Assembly: GCA_022827625.1 (NCBI GenBank) | Contig: JAJEIE010000027.1 | Span: 300,827 to 364,826 of the forward strand | Source of the DNA: Candidatus Poribacteria bacterium | Lineage (GTDB): Bacteria; Poribacteria; WGA-4E; WGA-3G | DNA length: 64,000 nucleotides | Direction of reading: 5' to 3' | In this document: in pieces, positions 61,781 to 64,000 of the stretch | Numbering within the stretch: the stretch's first letter is position 1 | How the letters are laid out: each line of letters opens with the position of its first letter | Notes under the pieces: generated by a model | What the model was told of the DNA's origin: nothing | What the model saw: only the letters and a program-made list of their open reading frames with translations | The model's database searches: none | Made by a program: the position numbers and the translations under genes

Positions 61781-62005
61781 GTGACCTACCGCAAAAAACT
61801 GATTGAAGTTGCTTTACCCTTAGATGACATCAACCGCGAAGCTGCACGCGAGAAATCTATCCGCCACGGGCACCCTTCCACACTAAACCTCTGGTGGGCG
61901 CGTCGCCCCTGAGCTGCTTGCCGAGCTGTGCTATTTGCCTCACTTGTTGATGCCTCTTCCAATCACGGCGATCTCACCGAATTCAGGAGTCCTGATCATG
62001 AATAA
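61781..62005 (+). pseudogene. truncated DUF1156 DNA-methylase-type gene
   Basis: A GTG at 61781 with AAAGGAG upstream starts [20 protein letters not shown], then [15 protein letters not shown] and an in-frame TGA at 61910-61912. Reading on in the same frame gives AACRAVLFASLVDASSNHG, which continues the DUF1156 family pattern (WWARRPLAACRAVLFASLV), so the TGA replaces a Leu codon. The frame ends at 62005. All the methylase body is missing. Start signals are intact, so a 43-residue peptide could still be made. Confidence 0.8.
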
Positions 62006-62372
62006 AACGATTTCATTAGACGACCTGCCACGTCAAGTTGAAGACTTACTGCGAACAACTTGGGAAGGGAATGAGAGCCTTGTGCTTGAACAAAACGGAA
62101 AGCCCGTTGCCGCGATCGTTCCAATGGATGAGTATCGCAAATGGCATCCAGATGAGGACGAAAACACCTTCGCTTATGAACTTCCAGGGCACCTCCTTGA
62201 AGCGTATCATGGTTTATTGGACAAGAAATTTTCTACTGGACTGACGAAGAAGGAAGAAATTACGTTGTCGAAATTAGATCAGCAGTTGGATGGTGCAGAA
62301 GCGACGCAGCCACTTATACAATTTATGCAAAGACGCACTAAGGCACGAGACGAAAATTTGAGGAAGAAGTAA
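61998..62372 (+). CDS. Phd/YefM-like antitoxin, apparently orphan
   Basis: 124 aa. The first about 50 residues (MNKTISLDDLPRQVEDLLRT, SLVLEQNGKPVAAIVPMDEY) have the Phd/YefM DNA-binding pattern. A longer helical C-terminus (60-124) could bind a toxin. AGGAG lies 8 nt before the ATG at 61998. Start overlaps the dead DUF1156 frame. The next gene is a SIS protein, not a toxin, so either the toxin was lost or this is a solo regulator. Confidence 0.7.
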   Translation: MNKTISLDDLPRQVEDLLRTTWEGNESLVLEQNGKPVAAIVPMDEYRKWHPDEDENTFAYELPGHLLEAYHGLLDKKFSTGLTKKEEITLSKLDQQLDGAEATQPLIQFMQRRTKARDENLRKK

Positions 62373-62381
62373 ACCTATATT

Positions 62382-63149
62382 ATGAGCACTTCTTATCTAC
62401 GGTATCTACATACTGCACAAGACGTTCTGAAACAGATTGAGGCGACACAGACCGATGCCATCGCACAAGTATCTGAGATATGCGCTGAGACAATAGCAGC
62501 AGATGGACTCGTCTATCTGTTTGGTTCCGGACACTCCCGTATGGCAGTCGAAGAAATGTTCCCACGCTACGGCAGCTTTCCAGGCTTCTTTCCTATCGTT
62601 GAATTAGCGGTTACATATCACAATCAAGTTGTCGGCTGCAATGGTCAACGGCAGGCGCTCTTTTTGGAAAACGTATCAGGCTATGCAGAAGTGATCTTAC
62701 GCAACTTCACCTTCGGTTCAGATGACTGTATGATCGTGTTTTCTAATTCTGGAACAAATATCCTTCCCATTGAGATGGCAATGGGTGCGAAGGCGCGAGG
62801 TCTTCCCGTGATTGCGGTCAGTTCTATTGCGCACAGTCGTTCATCGACCTCGAAACATCCTTCTGGCAACCGTCTGTTTGAGATTGCTGATCTGACGATT
62901 GACAACTGCAATCCACCGGGCGACGCTGTTGTAGAAATTCCGAATTTAGCCTATCCGGTGGGTCCCACCTCCAGCATCGGCACGTTATCAATTGTGAATG
63001 CCATTAAATGCCAAGTTGCCGAACTGCTGACGGGGCGCGGAAAACCGCCAGTCGTGCTGACGGGGGCACATTTTCTCGGACCTGAAGAATCAGCGAAGCA
63101 GATTGAACGCGCTTATGACGATTACAAGGCACGCACCCAGAGAAGTTGA
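62382..63149 (+). CDS. SIS-domain sugar-phosphate-binding protein (UPF0309-like)
   Basis: 255 aa, one SIS domain. Phosphosugar contacts are YLFGSGHSRMAVEEMFPRYG and CMIVFSNSGTNILPIEMAMG, with VIAVSSIAHSRSSTSKHPSG after. The family includes isomerases and regulators that bind phosphosugars; UPF0309-type members are sugar isomerase-domain proteins of unknown substrate. It starts 10 bp after the antitoxin-like gene. No signal peptide; cytoplasmic. Confidence 0.85.
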   Translation: MSTSYLRYLHTAQDVLKQIEATQTDAIAQVSEICAETIAADGLVYLFGSGHSRMAVEEMFPRYGSFPGFFPIVELAVTYHNQVVGCNGQRQALFLENVSGYAEVILRNFTFGSDDCMIVFSNSGTNILPIEMAMGAKARGLPVIAVSSIAHSRSSTSKHPSGNRLFEIADLTIDNCNPPGDAVVEIPNLAYPVGPTSSIGTLSIVNAIKCQVAELLTGRGKPPVVLTGAHFLGPEESAKQIERAYDDYKARTQRS

Positions 63150-63167
63150 CATTACACAATTTTTCCG

Positions 63168-63196
63168 TTGACTTCTCCCGTGCAAACTTGTATACT
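63168..63196 (+). promoter_or_regulatory. sigma-70 promoter of nadD
   Basis: TTGACT (63168-63173) and TATACT (63191-63196), 17 bp apart, about 60 bp before nadD. Confidence 0.7.
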
Positions 63197-63257
63197 TTAA
63201 GCATGGCAGTCAAATACTGGGGCTACTAAATTAAGGTGGGATCCGCAGGATATTCTG

Positions 63258-63857
63258 GTGCTGAACATGACCGAAAGGATTGCAGTGATGGGGGGGACGT
63301 TCAATCCAATCCATTACGCGCACTTGCTAAGTGCTGAACAGGTTCGGACAGGATTGGGGTACGATAAAATCCTGTTTATCCCGTCTGCGAGACCGCCTCA
63401 CAAAGTTTCTGATGCTGATATTATCGCACCCGAACACCGGTACCAGATGGTACTTCTGGCGATCGCAGGAAACCCGAATTTTGAAGTGTCACGCATTGAA
63501 TTGGATCGGGCAGGCCCGTCATATACGATTGAGACCTTGAAAGCCCTTGAGAGGCTTTACGGAGACACCCGTGAACTCGGCTGGATTATTGGTGCCGATT
63601 CGCTTATCGAGTATAAAATCTGGAAAGACTTTGATGAGGTGTTGGCGCGATGCGTGATGATTGCAACGACGCGTCCGAGTTACGATCTGAATCAGGTGCC
63701 GCCTGAGATACGCAATCGGGTTACAACCTTTCCAGTAACTGGCGTTGATATATCTGCTACAGTCATTCGTGAACGGATTAGGAAGGGGCTTTCAATTCGG
63801 TATCTTGTGCCCGAAACAGTTCGATCGTACATTTATCGCCACAAGTTGTATCATTAA
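63258..63857 (+). CDS. nadD: nicotinate-nucleotide adenylyltransferase
   Basis: 199 aa. Joins ATP to nicotinate mononucleotide in NAD synthesis. VMGGTFNPIHYAHL carries the nucleotidyltransferase HxGH-type motif in the variant form, FIPSARPPHK the substrate loop, SYTIETLKAL a family strand, and the second signature DISATVIRERIRKG (I-S-x-T-x-I-R). The GTG at 63258 with AGGA 7 nt upstream is used; ATG 63267 is an equally reasonable start. Followed closely by the YacG-like gene. Confidence 0.93.
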   Translation: MLNMTERIAVMGGTFNPIHYAHLLSAEQVRTGLGYDKILFIPSARPPHKVSDADIIAPEHRYQMVLLAIAGNPNFEVSRIELDRAGPSYTIETLKALERLYGDTRELGWIIGADSLIEYKIWKDFDEVLARCVMIATTRPSYDLNQVPPEIRNRVTTFPVTGVDISATVIRERIRKGLSIRYLVPETVRSYIYRHKLYH

Positions 63858-63900
63858 CCGAAGTCGTGGCTTTCGGGTTGGATGATAAGGATGTAAGGAT

Positions 63901-64000
63901 ATGCAACACACATGCAGTATATGCGGAACAGTTTACGATTTTTTGTGGAAAGAAGGGACGCCTCTACCGAAAAATTTCCCGTTCTGTAGTGCACGATGTA
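63901..64000 (+). CDS. yacG: YacG-like zinc protein (partial, 5' end)
   Basis: The frame from ATG 63901 runs off the window. It reads CSICGTVYDFLW, then FPFCSARC, giving the C-x2-C and C-x3-C zinc pairs of the YacG DNA-gyrase-inhibitor family. The spacing between pairs is slightly longer than usual. YacG normally has about 60 aa, so only about half is seen. Confidence 0.6.
   Translation, partial: MQHTCSICGTVYDFLWKEGTPLPKNFPFCSARC

Overview
The window reads as chromosomal DNA of an uncultured, Gram-negative-type bacterium. The best guess is a member of Candidatus Poribacteria or a close relative. This is an inference from content: three formylglycine sulfatases, two phytanoyl-CoA-type dioxygenases, a LamG secreted protein, a giant Ig-like secreted protein next to a PorV-like protein, and many short palindromic intergenic repeats. 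It is not a database result. Consensus sigma-70 promoters (TTGACA, 16-18 bp, TATAAT) and Shine-Dalgarno sites are easy to see.

Layout. 1-9700: tRNA-Leu, a GT4 glycosyltransferase, an OGG-type DNA glycosylase, a repeat-rich gap, a lipoprotein, a parvulin-type periplasmic PPIase, a sulfatase, MqnC (futalosine menaquinone pathway) and RNA polymerase omega. 9760-14250: the classical translation/transcription block: four tRNAs, rpmG, tRNA-Trp, secE, nusG, rplK, rplA, an L10 leader, rplJ and rplL. No rpoB follows. 14268-23607: a multi-pass membrane protein, an MDR dehydrogenase, a LamG protein, then a haem block (hemE, an MBL-fold/TPR hydrolase, hemH, a protoporphyrinogen oxidase, a pentahaem cytochrome c). 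23647-38203: PhyH dioxygenases, a surface locus (1995-aa Ig-like protein, PorV-like protein, LysM/coiled-coil protein), an AccA-like protein with altered active-site loops, a CDP-alcohol phosphatidyltransferase, a TauE/SafE transporter and a core-MetE-like protein. 38643-47856: MazG-like NTPase, TPR-transglutaminase lipoprotein, a second CDP-alcohol phosphatidyltransferase, two sulfatases, a lactonase and a MazF toxin whose putative antitoxin carries an internal exact duplication.

48279-61358 is a defence island. It holds a 789-aa unrecognised protein with a zinc ribbon and a PD-(D/E)XK-like nuclease signature, an unknown 204-aa protein, a type ISP/IIG restriction-modification protein, a fused MNT-HEPN protein, and a compact CBASS operon (CD-NTase plus HNH-SAVED Cap5-like effector). 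It continues with a DUF6602-like nuclease candidate, a dead transposase, a DUF4238 protein and an unknown protein. The island is bracketed by two copies (47923-48145 and 61389-61693) of an element with conserved but distinguishable ends and unrelated interiors. A third copy lies at 3258-3397. Just outside the right copy is the nonsense-truncated start of a DUF1156 defence gene.

61998-64000 returns to housekeeping: an orphan Phd/YefM-type antitoxin, a SIS-domain protein, nadD, and the 5' end of a YacG-like zinc protein cut by the window edge.
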